Origin: Ectothiorhodospiraceae bacterium
Lineage (GTDB): Bacteria > Pseudomonadota > Gammaproteobacteria > HK1
Length of the DNA stretch: 64,000 nucleotides
NCBI GenBank assembly: GCA_024234875.1
Contig: JACKNM010000003.1
Span: 173,501 to 237,500 of the forward strand
Reading direction: 5' to 3'
The position numbers were made by a program, and so were the translations under genes. The first letter of the stretch is position 1. The number at the start of each line of letters is the position of its first letter. This document shows, one piece after another, positions 16,843-25,639 of the stretch. The notes under the pieces are model-generated. The model was not told where the DNA came from. It worked only from the letters and a program-made list of their open reading frames with translations, and did not search any database.

Positions 16843-17856
16843 TCATCCGTTTCTCAGCCAGCCGGCGACGCGCTTCGAGAAATAGGTGAGGATGCCGTCG
16901 GCGCCGGCGCGCTTCATGCCGAGCAACGACTCCATGATCACCGCTCGCTCGTCGAGCCAGCCGTTGCGCGCCGCGGCCATCAGCATCGAGTACTCGCCGC
17001 TCACCTGGTAGACGAAGGTCGGGACGCCGAAGCGGTCCTTCACCCGGCGCACCACGTCCAGATAGGGCATGCCCGGCTTGACCATCACCATGTCCGCGCC
17101 CTCGGCGAGGTCGATAGCCACCTCGTGCAGCGCCTCGGCGCCGTTGCCGGGGTCCATCTGGTACGTCTTCTTGTCGCCCTTGCCGAGGTTTCCGGAGGAG
17201 CCGACCGCGTCGCGGAACGGGCCGTAGAAGGCGGACGCGTACTTGGCGGAGTAGGCGAGGATGCGGGTGTGGATGTGCCCGGCGTCCTCCAGTGCGGCGC
17301 GGATGGCGCCGATGCGCCCGTCCATCATGTCCGATGGCGCGACGATGTCGACGCCGGCCTCGGCGTGGGACAGCGCCTGGCGGACCAGGGCCTCCACCGT
17401 CGGCTCGTTCATGACGTAGCCGTCGTCGTCGATGAGCCCGTCCTGCCCGTGGCTGGTGAACGGGTCGAGGGCGACGTCGGTGATCACGCCGAGGTCGGGC
17501 ACCGCCTTCTTCAGCGCCCGCACCGCCCGCTGCGCGAGCCCGTCCGGGTTCCATGCTTCCTCGGCGCCGAGCGACTTGGCGTCGAGCGGAGTGACCGGGA
17601 ACAGGGCAATGGCCGGCACCCCGAGCGCCGCCACCTCCATCGCCTCCTCGACCAGGAGGTCGATCGACAGCCGGCACACGTCCGGCATCGACGGCACCGG
17701 CTCGCGCTGGCCGCTGCCCTCGCGAACGAACACCGGATAGATCAAATCGTCGGCGGTCAGCGTCGCCTCGCGCATCATCCGGCGCGAGAAGTCGTCGTGG
17801 CGCATGCGCCGCATGCGGGTGACGGGAAAGCCCCGCCGGCTGGTCGAATCGCTCAC
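16843..17856 (-). CDS. hemB: delta-aminolevulinic acid dehydratase (porphobilinogen synthase)
   Basis: A 337-residue enzyme that condenses two 5-aminolevulinate molecules to porphobilinogen in haem synthesis. The two Schiff-base lysines are K205 in YSAKYASAFYGPFRDA and K260 in MVKPGMPYLD. In the metal loop the zinc-binding cysteines of the Zn type are replaced by DVALDPFTSHGQDG, so this is the Mg-dependent form common in Pseudomonas and plants. The ATG at 17856 opens MSDSTSRRGFP. Two small unknown genes lie upstream on the same strand. hemJ, another haem gene, is elsewhere in the window. Confidence 0.95.
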   Translation of the reverse strand: MSDSTSRRGFPVTRMRRMRHDDFSRRMMREATLTADDLIYPVFVREGSGQREPVPSMPDVCRLSIDLLVEEAMEVAALGVPAIALFPVTPLDAKSLGAEEAWNPDGLAQRAVRALKKAVPDLGVITDVALDPFTSHGQDGLIDDDGYVMNEPTVEALVRQALSHAEAGVDIVAPSDMMDGRIGAIRAALEDAGHIHTRILAYSAKYASAFYGPFRDAVGSSGNLGKGDKKTYQMDPGNGAEALHEVAIDLAEGADMVMVKPGMPYLDVVRRVKDRFGVPTFVYQVSGEYSMLMAAARNGWLDERAVIMESLLGMKRAGADGILTYFSKRVAGWLRNG

Positions 17857-17955
17857 TTGGCACCTCGCGGAGGGCGGCCCGGAGGGATGGCCGCGACGGA
17901 TGCGAGGACTGTAAGCGCGCCGGCCGGCGACGGTAAACCCCGACCGCGAGGGCGG

Positions 17956-18234
17956 TCACTCGGTCGCGGCGAGGACCCGGCTCGATCTCGAGGCGCCGTC
18001 GGCGGCGGAAGCCGGCGGCGAGGTCGGCGCCGGCAACGCCACCGGGTGGGTGCCCCCCGGCGCGATGGCGGTATAGGTCGGGTTGCTCGGTTGCAGGTGG
18101 ATGGCGATACCGGTCAGGTTCGCAGCCGACGGTGTCGGCTCGGCGGCCGAGACCGATGCGCAGAGCACGGCGGAGGCGAGCAGCGCGAGCGCGCGCGCGA
18201 CGGGGGGAACGGCTGGGTTCACGCAAGTGGTCAC
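17956..18234 (-). CDS. small secreted protein of unknown function
   Basis: A 92-residue protein not recognised. The N-terminus is a signal peptide: a hydrophobic core ARALALLASAVLCASVSA followed by a probable cleavage before AEPTPS. The mature part is about 60 residues, rich in Pro, Ala and Thr, with SNPTYTAIAPGGTHPVALP. The start is GTG at 18234, which overlaps the stop of the preceding gene as GTGA. GAGGAGGA lies about 9 nt upstream, so the two are a coupled pair. It ends 100 nt before hemB on the same strand. Confidence 0.6.
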   Translation of the reverse strand: MTTCVNPAVPPVARALALLASAVLCASVSAAEPTPSAANLTGIAIHLQPSNPTYTAIAPGGTHPVALPAPTSPPASAADGASRSSRVLAATE

Positions 18235-18659
18235 CGCGGGGACTCCTCCTCGGTCGGGGGTGGGGGTGGAATGCGGGCGGCGGCGTCGAGGGCCGCGACG
18301 AGGGCGGCGCGCACGCGCTGGTCCTCGCTGAGGGCGCCGGGGCTGCCGACCTCGATCTCGAGGCGCCGGGTCAGCAGGCCGACGGACAGCGCGAGATGGT
18401 CGAAGCCGCCGCGACCGAGCCGATCCCAATCCTCGGGACGGGCGCGGAGATCCCACTCGGGCGGTCGTGCCGGATCCGGTGGACCGGCGCCGGGATCCTG
18501 GCCGAGGCGGATGACCACGCGGGGCGCCGGATCACCGGAGTTCCCGAGCCCGATGCGAACCGGCATCGACGCCGCGGGCGGGGTGCGTCGCAGGGACTGG
18601 TCGAGTTGTCCGACCCAGGCGTCGCCGAATCGCCAGTCGAGATCCGCGCGATTGCTCAT
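18231..18659 (-). CDS. hypothetical protein
   Basis: A 142-residue soluble protein without signal peptide or membrane helix; I do not recognise a family. It has a probable beta-rich centre (MPVRIGLGNSG, PRVVIRLGQD), a motif EWDLRARPEDWDRLGRGGFD, and an Ala-rich helix before a Pro-rich tail (ARIPPPPPTEEE). Its stop overlaps the GTG start of the small secreted protein gene. Codon use is like the neighbours. The operon partnership suggests a shared job, but none can be named. Confidence 0.6.
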   Translation of the reverse strand: MSNRADLDWRFGDAWVGQLDQSLRRTPPAASMPVRIGLGNSGDPAPRVVIRLGQDPGAGPPDPARPPEWDLRARPEDWDRLGRGGFDHLALSVGLLTRRLEIEVGSPGALSEDQRVRAALVAALDAAARIPPPPPTEEESPR

Positions 18660-18777
18660 CGACCCCCCACGCAGTCCACCTGCGCGGGGTTGTCGGCGTC
18701 ATGGTGGAGGGCTTTAGGGCGAGGGCCGACCGATCGTCGGAATCGTGGGGTGTGTCACGCCAGCGTGGCCGATCGGC

Positions 18778-19620
18778 TCAGGTGGCGTCCTCGGGTGCAG
18801 GGGGTGGTGGGGCGTCGTAGGGAGCGAATCCCGCCTCGGCCCGCAGCCGCGCGACGGTCGCCTCGATCCACTCCTCGACCTCGCAGTTGATCTCGGTGGC
18901 GGAGCGGCCCGCGGGGTCGATCGGCTTGCCGACGATCATGCGAATCGTGCCGGGGCGCTTGAGGAAGCTGTGGCGCGGCCAGTAGTCACCGGAGTTGTGT
19001 GCAATCGGCAGTACCGGCACCCCGGTCTCGGCGGCGAGGCGTGCCCCGCCGATGCGGTAGCGACGGCGCACGCCCGGAGCGGTGCGGGTGCCCTCGGGAA
19101 AGATCACCACCCACAGGCCGTCGTCGAGCCGCTGGCGCCCCTGCTCGAGCACCTGCGCCAGCGCGTCCTTGCCGGCGGCGCGATCGATCGCGATCGGGCG
19201 CAGCGCCGCCAGACCCCAGCCGAAGAACGGGATTCGCAGCAGCTCGCGCTTGACCACCCACGCCTGCGGGACGAAGTAGCCGGCCAGCGCGAGCGTCTCC
19301 CAGGCCGACTGGTGCTTGCAGAGCACGATGCACGGGCGGTCCGGAGCGTTCTCGAGGCCGCTGACCTCGTGCCGGAGACCACAGGTGACACCCAGCCACC
19401 ACAGGTTGATGGCGTTCCAGCGGGTGATGGCGTGGAAGCGCAGCCGGTAGGGGAGCGGGATTGCGAGCACCGCGACGGTGGCGAACACCACGGTGAGCAC
19501 GACCTGTCCGACCCCGAACAGAGCCGAGCGCAGGATCAGGCCGGCAGTCACCGGTCGTCGGCCGGGTCGGTGACCGCCCTTGCCCGCCGCCTCGTCGCCG
19601 TCGACCGCGCGCGGGGACAT
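18778..19620 (-). CDS. plsC: lysophospholipid acyltransferase (1-acylglycerol-3-phosphate acyltransferase family)
   Basis: A 280-residue membrane acyltransferase that adds the second acyl chain to make phosphatidic acid. One N-terminal hydrophobic segment lies at about 28-55. The catalytic HX4D motif appears as KHQSAWET (HX4E), a variant known in proteobacterial PlsC. The IFPEGTRTAPG motif binds the glycerol-phosphate, and PVLPIAHNSG is motif IV. The ATG at 19620 lies 2 nt after the glyS stop, so translation is probably coupled. glyQ-glyS-plsC adjacency matches origin-proximal gammaproteobacterial order. Confidence 0.9.
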   Translation of the reverse strand: MSPRAVDGDEAAGKGGHRPGRRPVTAGLILRSALFGVGQVVLTVVFATVAVLAIPLPYRLRFHAITRWNAINLWWLGVTCGLRHEVSGLENAPDRPCIVLCKHQSAWETLALAGYFVPQAWVVKRELLRIPFFGWGLAALRPIAIDRAAGKDALAQVLEQGRQRLDDGLWVVIFPEGTRTAPGVRRRYRIGGARLAAETGVPVLPIAHNSGDYWPRHSFLKRPGTIRMIVGKPIDPAGRSATEINCEVEEWIEATVARLRAEAGFAPYDAPPPPAPEDAT

Positions 19621-19622
19621 CG

Positions 19623-21722
19623 TCAGTCCTGCAGCTTGGAGATGTCTGCCGTCTCCATGAACAGGCCGCTGATGGTGGCCAGTAGTGCGAGGCGATTGGC
19701 GCGCACCGCCGGATCGTCGTCCATCACCTTGACCGAGTCGAAGAAGGCGTCGACCGCGTCGCGCAGGCCGGCCAGCAGGCCCATGGCGCCCTTGTAGTCG
19801 CGGGCGCGGAGCAGGTCTCGCGCCCGTGGCCCCAGCCCGACGAGCTTCGCTGCGAGGTTCCACTCGGCGTCCTCGGCGTACATCGACTCGTCGGGGGCGT
19901 CGGGAATCGCGGCGTCGCCGGCCTGGCGCAGGATGTTCTGGATGCGCTTGTTGGCGGCCGCCAGGCTCGCGGCCTCCGGCAGTCGGTGGAACTCGTCGAC
20001 CGCGTGCACGCGCTGGGCGAAGTCGTACGGCCGGCTCGGCTCGCGCGCCTGGACCGCGAGGAAGACCTGGACCGGGATGCCGGCGTCGACGAAGTAGCCG
20101 CGCAGGCGCTCGACCATGAAGGCACCGACGTCGCGCGCGGTGCCCTCGGCGTCGAAGCCCGCGTCGTGCCCCTCCGCCGCTGCCCGCAGCAGCTTCGGCA
20201 GGTCGAGGTCGAGCGCGCCCTCGATCATGATGCGCAGGGCGCCCAGCGCCGCCCGACGTAGCGCGAACGGATCGCGGTCGCCGGTCGGGGCCTGACCGAT
20301 GCCGAAGATGCCGACCAGGGTGTCGAGGCGGTCCGCGATGGCGAGCGCCTGCCCGAGCGCGGTGTCCGGGATGGCGTCGCCGGCGAAACGCGGGTGGTAG
20401 AGCTCGCCGATCGCCGCCGCGACCTGCTCCGGCTCTCCGGCGCGTCGCGCGTACTCCGCGCCCATCGTCCCCTGCAGCTCGGGGAACTCGCCGACCATTC
20501 GGGTGAGCAGGTCGCAGCGCCCGAGGCTGGCGGCGCGCCGGGCCTGGCGGACCGCCTCCGGGTCCAGCCCCATCGCGATCGCGACGTGGCCGGCGAGCCG
20601 GGCCACGCGCCGCGACTTGTCCGCCAGCGAGCCCAGGCGGTCCTGATAGACCACGTTCTCGAGCCCGGTCTGCAGCTCGCCGAGCGAGGTCGCGACGTCG
20701 GTGCGGAAGAAGAACGCGGCGTCGGCCAGCCGCGGGCGGATGACGCGCTCGTTGCCGTCGCGCACCGCGGCCGGATTGCGGCTCTGGATGTTGCTGATGG
20801 TGACGAAGTGCGGGAGCAGCGCGCCCGCGTCGTCGACCAGCGGGAAGTACCGCTGGTGGCCTTCCATGGTGGCGCGCACCACCGCGGCCGGCAGCTCCAG
20901 GTACTCGTGGTCGAACCCGGCGACCACCGCCACCGGCCACTCGACCAGGGCGGTCACCTCGTCGAGCAGCCCGTCGTCGACCAGCGCGTGCCCGCCGACG
21001 GTCGCGGCTGCCTCGCCGATCTGGGTGCGGATGAGCTCGCGGCGAGCGGCGAAGTCCGGCACCACCCATCCCTGGCCATGGAGCTTCGTCACGTAGTCGT
21101 CGGGCGTCTCGAGCGGCAGCGGGTCCGGATGGTGGAAGCGGTGACCGCGGGTGGTGCGCCCGGCGCCGACTCCGAGGATCTCGGCCGGCACCACCTCGCC
21201 GCCCAGCAGCATCACCACCCAGTGCACCGGGCGCACGAACTCCGCATCGAGGTCGGCCCAGCGCATGCGCCGCGGAATCGGGAGCTTCGCCAACGCCTCG
21301 CCGACCACCGACGGCAGCAGGGAGGTGGTCGGCTCGCCGACCTCGGTGGAGCGGAATACCAGCCACGCGCCCTGGTCGTTCTCCAGCCGCTCGAGATGGT
21401 CGACCTCGACCCGGCACGAGCGCGCGAAGCCGAGTGCCGCCTTGGTCGGGCCGCCGTCGGCGTCGAACGCGACCGCGAGCGCGGGGCCGCGCCGCTCGAT
21501 CTCACGGTCCGGCTGCGCCGTCGCCAATCCCCGCACGATGACCGCCAGGCGGCGTGGGGTGGCGAGCAGCTCCACCGCGCCGTGGGTGAGATTGCGGGCG
21601 GTGAGCGCCGCCGACAGCTCGCGCCCGAACGCGGCCGACAGCGTCGGCAGCGCCTTCGGCGGCAGCTCCTCGGTGCCGATCTCGACCAGGAAATCGCGGC
21701 TCTCGACGATCTCGGCGCTCAT
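19623..21722 (-). CDS. glyS: glycine--tRNA ligase beta subunit
   Basis: A 699-residue beta subunit of the bacterial heterotetrameric glycyl-tRNA synthetase, which contributes tRNA binding. N-terminal FLVEIGTEELPPKAL and the internal FVRPVHWVVMLLGG, ATMEGHQRYFPL and RDPFALRRAALGALRI are family hallmarks. The C-terminal anticodon-binding part ends ANRLALLATISGLF. The ATG at 21722 overlaps the glyQ stop as ATGA. Length is normal. Confidence 0.97.
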   Translation of the reverse strand: MSAEIVESRDFLVEIGTEELPPKALPTLSAAFGRELSAALTARNLTHGAVELLATPRRLAVIVRGLATAQPDREIERRGPALAVAFDADGGPTKAALGFARSCRVEVDHLERLENDQGAWLVFRSTEVGEPTTSLLPSVVGEALAKLPIPRRMRWADLDAEFVRPVHWVVMLLGGEVVPAEILGVGAGRTTRGHRFHHPDPLPLETPDDYVTKLHGQGWVVPDFAARRELIRTQIGEAAATVGGHALVDDGLLDEVTALVEWPVAVVAGFDHEYLELPAAVVRATMEGHQRYFPLVDDAGALLPHFVTISNIQSRNPAAVRDGNERVIRPRLADAAFFFRTDVATSLGELQTGLENVVYQDRLGSLADKSRRVARLAGHVAIAMGLDPEAVRQARRAASLGRCDLLTRMVGEFPELQGTMGAEYARRAGEPEQVAAAIGELYHPRFAGDAIPDTALGQALAIADRLDTLVGIFGIGQAPTGDRDPFALRRAALGALRIMIEGALDLDLPKLLRAAAEGHDAGFDAEGTARDVGAFMVERLRGYFVDAGIPVQVFLAVQAREPSRPYDFAQRVHAVDEFHRLPEAASLAAANKRIQNILRQAGDAAIPDAPDESMYAEDAEWNLAAKLVGLGPRARDLLRARDYKGAMGLLAGLRDAVDAFFDSVKVMDDDPAVRANRLALLATISGLFMETADISKLQD

Positions 21723-22627
21723 GCCGCGCGCCCCAGGAGCGGGAAGCCGAGCGCCTCGCGCCGGGCGTGGTAGCACTGGGCCACGGCGCGCGCGAGCCCG
21801 CGCACCCGCAGGATGTAGCGCTGGCGCTCGGTGACCGAGATGGCGTTACGGGCGTCGAGCAGATTGAAGCTGTGCGAGGCCTTGAGAACCATGTCGTAGG
21901 CCGGTAGCGGCAACTCGGCCTCGACCAGCGCCTGGCACTGGCGCTCGTAGGCCTCGAATTGCGCGAACAGGGCACTGGTGTCGGCGCGCTCGAAGTTGTA
22001 CGCCGACATCTCGACCTCGTTCTGGTGGAACACGTCCCCATAGGTCACGCGCCCGGTCGGCCCGTCGGTCCATACCAGGTCGTAGATGCTGTCGACGCCC
22101 TGCAGGTACATCGCGATGCGCTCGACCCCATAGGCGATCTCGGCGGTGACCGGCCGGCACTCGAGCCCACCGACCTGCTGGAAATAGGTGAACTGGGTGA
22201 TCTCCATCCCGTTCAGCCACACCTCCCAGCCGAGGCCCCAGGCGCCGAGCGTCGGGCTCTCCCAGTTGTCCTCGACGAAGCGCACGTCGTGCTCGAGCGG
22301 GTCGATGCCGAGCGCGGCGAGGGAGTCGAGGTAGATGTCCTGGATGTTGAGTGGCGACGGCTTCATCACCACCTGGTACTGGTAGTAGTGCTGGAGCCGG
22401 TTGGGGTTCTCGCCGTAGCGACCGTCGGTCGGCCGGCGCGAGGGCTGCGGATGCGCCGCGCTCCACGGCTCCGGCCCGATGGCGCGCAGGAAGGTGCCGG
22501 GATGGAAGGTGCCCGCCCCGACCTCCATGTCGTACGGCTGCAACAGCACGCAACCCTGGCCCGACCAGAACCGCTGCAACGCGAGCAGCAAGCCCTGGAA
22601 GGTCGACACGTCGTATCTCTCGTCCAT
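21719..22627 (-). CDS. glyQ: glycine--tRNA ligase alpha subunit
   Basis: A 302-residue class II synthetase catalytic subunit that makes glycyl-adenylate and charges tRNA-Gly. It shows TFQGLLLALQRFWSGQGCV, QPYDMEVGAGTFHPGTFLR, NPNRLQHYYQYQVVMKPSP and QNEVEMSAYNFE, nearly as in E. coli GlyQ. The ATG at 22627 gives the standard N-terminus MDERYDVSTFQ. Its leader holds a strong hairpin (22666-22702). It is divergent from mnmG across 285 nt. Confidence 0.97.
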   Translation of the reverse strand: MDERYDVSTFQGLLLALQRFWSGQGCVLLQPYDMEVGAGTFHPGTFLRAIGPEPWSAAHPQPSRRPTDGRYGENPNRLQHYYQYQVVMKPSPLNIQDIYLDSLAALGIDPLEHDVRFVEDNWESPTLGAWGLGWEVWLNGMEITQFTYFQQVGGLECRPVTAEIAYGVERIAMYLQGVDSIYDLVWTDGPTGRVTYGDVFHQNEVEMSAYNFERADTSALFAQFEAYERQCQALVEAELPLPAYDMVLKASHSFNLLDARNAISVTERQRYILRVRGLARAVAQCYHARREALGFPLLGRAA

Positions 22628-22665
22628 CGTCTCGGCTCCCCGCCGGATCCCGCCTGCGCCGGTGC

Positions 22666-22702
22666 GCCCCGCCACGTGTCGGCATCGGGCGCGTGGCGGG
22701 GC
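22666..22702 (-). promoter_or_regulatory. hairpin in the glyQ leader, with possible upstream -10
   Basis: A perfect 11-bp stem (GCCCCGCCACG / CGTGGCGGGGC on the plus strand) closes a 15-nt loop, 39 nt before the glyQ start codon. A possible -10 element reading TATACT on the minus strand (22744-22749) lies in an unusually AT-rich patch, which would place the hairpin in the 5' leader. The -35 is not evident. It could modulate glyQS expression or simply end read-through. Confidence 0.4.
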
Positions 22703-22912
22703 ACCCGGGCGACGAGAGGTGGGGTCGGACAAAAAGACGAAAAGTATAGTGCCTGCGTGAGATGGGGTATACGTTTCCCGGTTGTCGACCCGGCCGGGCG
22801 GGGCTAATCTCCGCCGGCTCCGGCGCCCCGAGCCGTTCCCGGCCGGCGGGTCCGGTACCGCGCGGCAGCCGCGCTGGGGCGACCGCGCCCGGCACTCGGA
22901 GGTCTCGTCTCG

Positions 22913-24820
22913 ATGCGCTATCCGGATCGGTTCGACGTCATCGTGGTCGGCGGCGGTCACGCCGGCACCGAGGCGGCGCTCGCCGCGGCCCGGGCCGGCG
23001 CACGCACGCTGCTGCTCACCCAGAGCATCGACACGCTGGGCCAGATGAGCTGCAACCCCGCCATCGGGGGCATCGGCAAGGGGCACCTGGTGCGCGAGAT
23101 CGATGCCCTCGGCGGCGCGATGGCGCGCGCCGCCGACCGCTGCGGGATCCACTTCCGCACCCTGAACGCGAGCAAGGGCCCGGCGGTGCGCGCCACCCGC
23201 GCCCAGATCGACCGCAGCCGATATCGCGCGGCCATCCGCGAGACGCTCGAGCACCAGCGGGGTCTGCGCATCTTCCAGCAGCCGGTCGAGGACCTGATCC
23301 TCGACGGCGACCGGGTGGCGGGCGTGGTCGGCGCGATCGGGGTTCGCTTCGAGGCGAGCGCGGTGGTCCTGACCGTCGGCACCTTCCTCGGCGGGCGCGT
23401 GCACGTCGGCACCGCGAGCCACGAGGCAGGAAGGGCCGGTGACCCGCCGTCGAACGCGCTGGCGCGGGCGCTGCGCGAGCGCGCGCTGCCGGTGGGACGC
23501 CTCAAGACCGGAACCCCGCCACGGCTCGACGGGCGCACCATCGACTGGGTGAGTCTCGAGCCGCAGCCGGGCGACGACCCGCCCCCGGTGTTCTCGTTCC
23601 TCGGCTCGGCGGCCGACCATCCGCGCCAGGTTCACTGCCACATCACCCGCACCAACTCGCGGACCCACGAGGTGATTCGCGGCGCCCTCGATCGCTCCCC
23701 GATCTACGCCGGCGCGATCGCCGGTCCGGGACCGCGCTACTGCCCGTCGGTCGAGGACAAGGTGGTGCGCTTCGCCGAGCGCGACTCGCACCAGATCTTC
23801 GTCGAGCCCGAGGGCCTCGACACCACCGAGGTCTATCCCAACGGCATCTCGACCAGCCTGCCGTTCGACGCCCAGATCGCGCTGGTTCACACCATCGCCG
23901 GCTTCGAGCAGGCGGTGATCACCCGTCCTGGCTACGCCATCGAGTACGACTACTTCGATCCGCGGGGTCTGCGTCACTCGTTGGAGTCGCGCGCCGTCGC
24001 GGGGCTCTTTCTCGCCGGCCAGATCAACGGCACCACCGGCTACGAGGAGGCGGCGGCACAGGGGCTGCTCGCGGGGCTCAACGCGGCGCGGCAGGCGCGC
24101 GGCGAGGCGTCGTGGTGGCCGCGGCGTGACGAGGCCTATCTCGGGGTGATGGTCGACGACCTGGTCACGCGGGGCACCGCCGAGCCCTACCGCATGTTCA
24201 CCAGCCGGGCCGAGTATCGGCTGATGTTGCGCGAGGACAACGCCGACCGCCGACTCACCGAGCGCGGGCGAGCGCTCGGCCTGGTCGGCGACAGGCGCTG
24301 GCGCGCCTTCGAGGCCAAGCGCGAGGCGATCGAGCGCGAGACGATGCGGCTACGAGCCTGTCGCGTCACGCCACGCGCGCTCGGCCCGGAGGCGGCGACG
24401 GCGGTGCTCGGCACCCCGCTCACCCGCGACGCGTCGGCCTGGGAGCTGTTGCGTCGGCCCGGGGTCGGCTACCGGCAGCTGCTCGACGCGCTGGGCGTCG
24501 AGGGCGCGGTCACCGACCCGGTGGTGGCGGAGGCGCTCGAGGTCGAGGCGCGCTATCACGGCTACCTCGAGCGCCAGCAGGCGGAGGTCGAGCGTGCTCG
24601 CCACCACGAGGAGACGGCGTTGCCGGACGACCTCGACTACCGGGCGATTCCGGGCCTCTCCGCCGAGGTGCGCGAGAAGCTCGCGCTGGCGCGTCCGCCG
24701 ACGCTCGGCGCGGCGGGACGAGTCCCCGGGGTCACGCCGGCCGCGATCTCGTTGCTGCTGGTGCATCTGCGCGTGCTGGCCGGGTCGCGCGGGCCGCGGG
24801 CGGCCGCGGGCGGTGGCTGA
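22913..24820 (+). CDS. mnmG: tRNA uridine-5-carboxymethylaminomethyl modification enzyme MnmG
   Basis: A 635-residue FAD-binding protein that works with MnmE to modify wobble U34 of tRNAs. The FAD motif VIVVGGGHAGTEAALAAARA is at the N-terminus. The signature GQMSCNPAIGGIGKGHLVRE, RLKTGTPPRLDGRTI and QINGTTGYEEAAAQGLLAG are intact. The C-terminal tail DLDYRAIPGLSAEVREKL is typical. The 3' end overlaps rsmG by 8 nt. mnmE is not in the window; in relatives it sits just upstream of mnmG, a place taken here by divergent glyQS. Confidence 0.97.
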   Translation: MRYPDRFDVIVVGGGHAGTEAALAAARAGARTLLLTQSIDTLGQMSCNPAIGGIGKGHLVREIDALGGAMARAADRCGIHFRTLNASKGPAVRATRAQIDRSRYRAAIRETLEHQRGLRIFQQPVEDLILDGDRVAGVVGAIGVRFEASAVVLTVGTFLGGRVHVGTASHEAGRAGDPPSNALARALRERALPVGRLKTGTPPRLDGRTIDWVSLEPQPGDDPPPVFSFLGSAADHPRQVHCHITRTNSRTHEVIRGALDRSPIYAGAIAGPGPRYCPSVEDKVVRFAERDSHQIFVEPEGLDTTEVYPNGISTSLPFDAQIALVHTIAGFEQAVITRPGYAIEYDYFDPRGLRHSLESRAVAGLFLAGQINGTTGYEEAAAQGLLAGLNAARQARGEASWWPRRDEAYLGVMVDDLVTRGTAEPYRMFTSRAEYRLMLREDNADRRLTERGRALGLVGDRRWRAFEAKREAIERETMRLRACRVTPRALGPEAATAVLGTPLTRDASAWELLRRPGVGYRQLLDALGVEGAVTDPVVAEALEVEARYHGYLERQQAEVERARHHEETALPDDLDYRAIPGLSAEVREKLALARPPTLGAAGRVPGVTPAAISLLLVHLRVLAGSRGPRAAAGGG

Positions 24821-25490
24821 GCACGACGACGCCCGACGGCGCGCCGCCGACGTCGAGGCGCTCGATGCCCTGCTCGAGGCAGGGGCCGAGAGCATGGGCA
24901 TCGCGCTCGACGCCCTCGCCCGGGACCGGCTCGTGGCCTACGTCCGATTGCTCGAGCGCTGGAACGCCGCCTACAACCTGACCGCGGTGCGTGACCCGGT
25001 GGAGATGGTGTCGCGCCACCTGCTCGACAGCCTCACCGTGCTCGACCAGGTGCGTGGGCCGCGGGTCCTCGACGTCGGCAGCGGCGCGGGGCTGCCGGGC
25101 ATCGTGCTCGCCGTCGCGCGCCCGGCGCTCGCGGTCACCCTGCTCGACTCGGTGGGCAAGAAGGTCCGGTTCCTGGAGCAGGCCCGGCTCGAGCTCCGAC
25201 TCGACAACGTGACCCCGGTGCAGGCCCGTGTCGAGGCCTACCGACCCCCGGCGCCGTTCCAGACCGTGGTCAGCCGGGCGGCGCTGGCCCTCGGCCCGTT
25301 GTGGCGGGCCGCGCGCGGGCTGCTGGTGCCGGGGGGACGACTGGTGGCGATGAAGGCACGCCTCGACGCTGCGGAGACCGCCGAGCTCGACGACGTCGCC
25401 TGGACCTCGATCGAGGTGGTCGTGCCCGGTCTCGAGGAGCGCCGACTGGTGGTGGTGGAGCGGCACGACGACGCGCGCGGTCCCACCTGA
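24813..25490 (+). CDS. rsmG: 16S rRNA (guanine-N7) methyltransferase RsmG
   Basis: A 225-residue SAM-dependent enzyme that methylates G527 of 16S rRNA. The SAM-binding glycine motif is VLDVGSGAGLPGIVLA. The lead-in LLERWNAAYNLTAVRDP and DSLTVLDQV are family hallmarks, and VVSRAALAL follows. The GTG at 24813 overlaps the mnmG stop by 8 nt; an internal ATG at 24894 would shorten it and is less likely. The mnmG-rsmG-parA-parB order is strongly conserved near gammaproteobacterial origins. Confidence 0.95.
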   Translation: MAEHDDARRRAADVEALDALLEAGAESMGIALDALARDRLVAYVRLLERWNAAYNLTAVRDPVEMVSRHLLDSLTVLDQVRGPRVLDVGSGAGLPGIVLAVARPALAVTLLDSVGKKVRFLEQARLELRLDNVTPVQARVEAYRPPAPFQTVVSRAALALGPLWRAARGLLVPGGRLVAMKARLDAAETAELDDVAWTSIEVVVPGLEERRLVVVERHDDARGPT

Positions 25491-25639
25491 GCGCGGCCGT
25501 CGCGGGGCCGGGTGGCGCGACCCGTCGCCGCCGGGGCTCGAGTCGGACCCGGGATCCGACCACGGCGGAAACCCGCTATCCTGTCGGTCCACTCTCGCGC
25601 CCGTGGCGGTGGCCCCGCCGGTGGGTCAGAGGAATCGCA

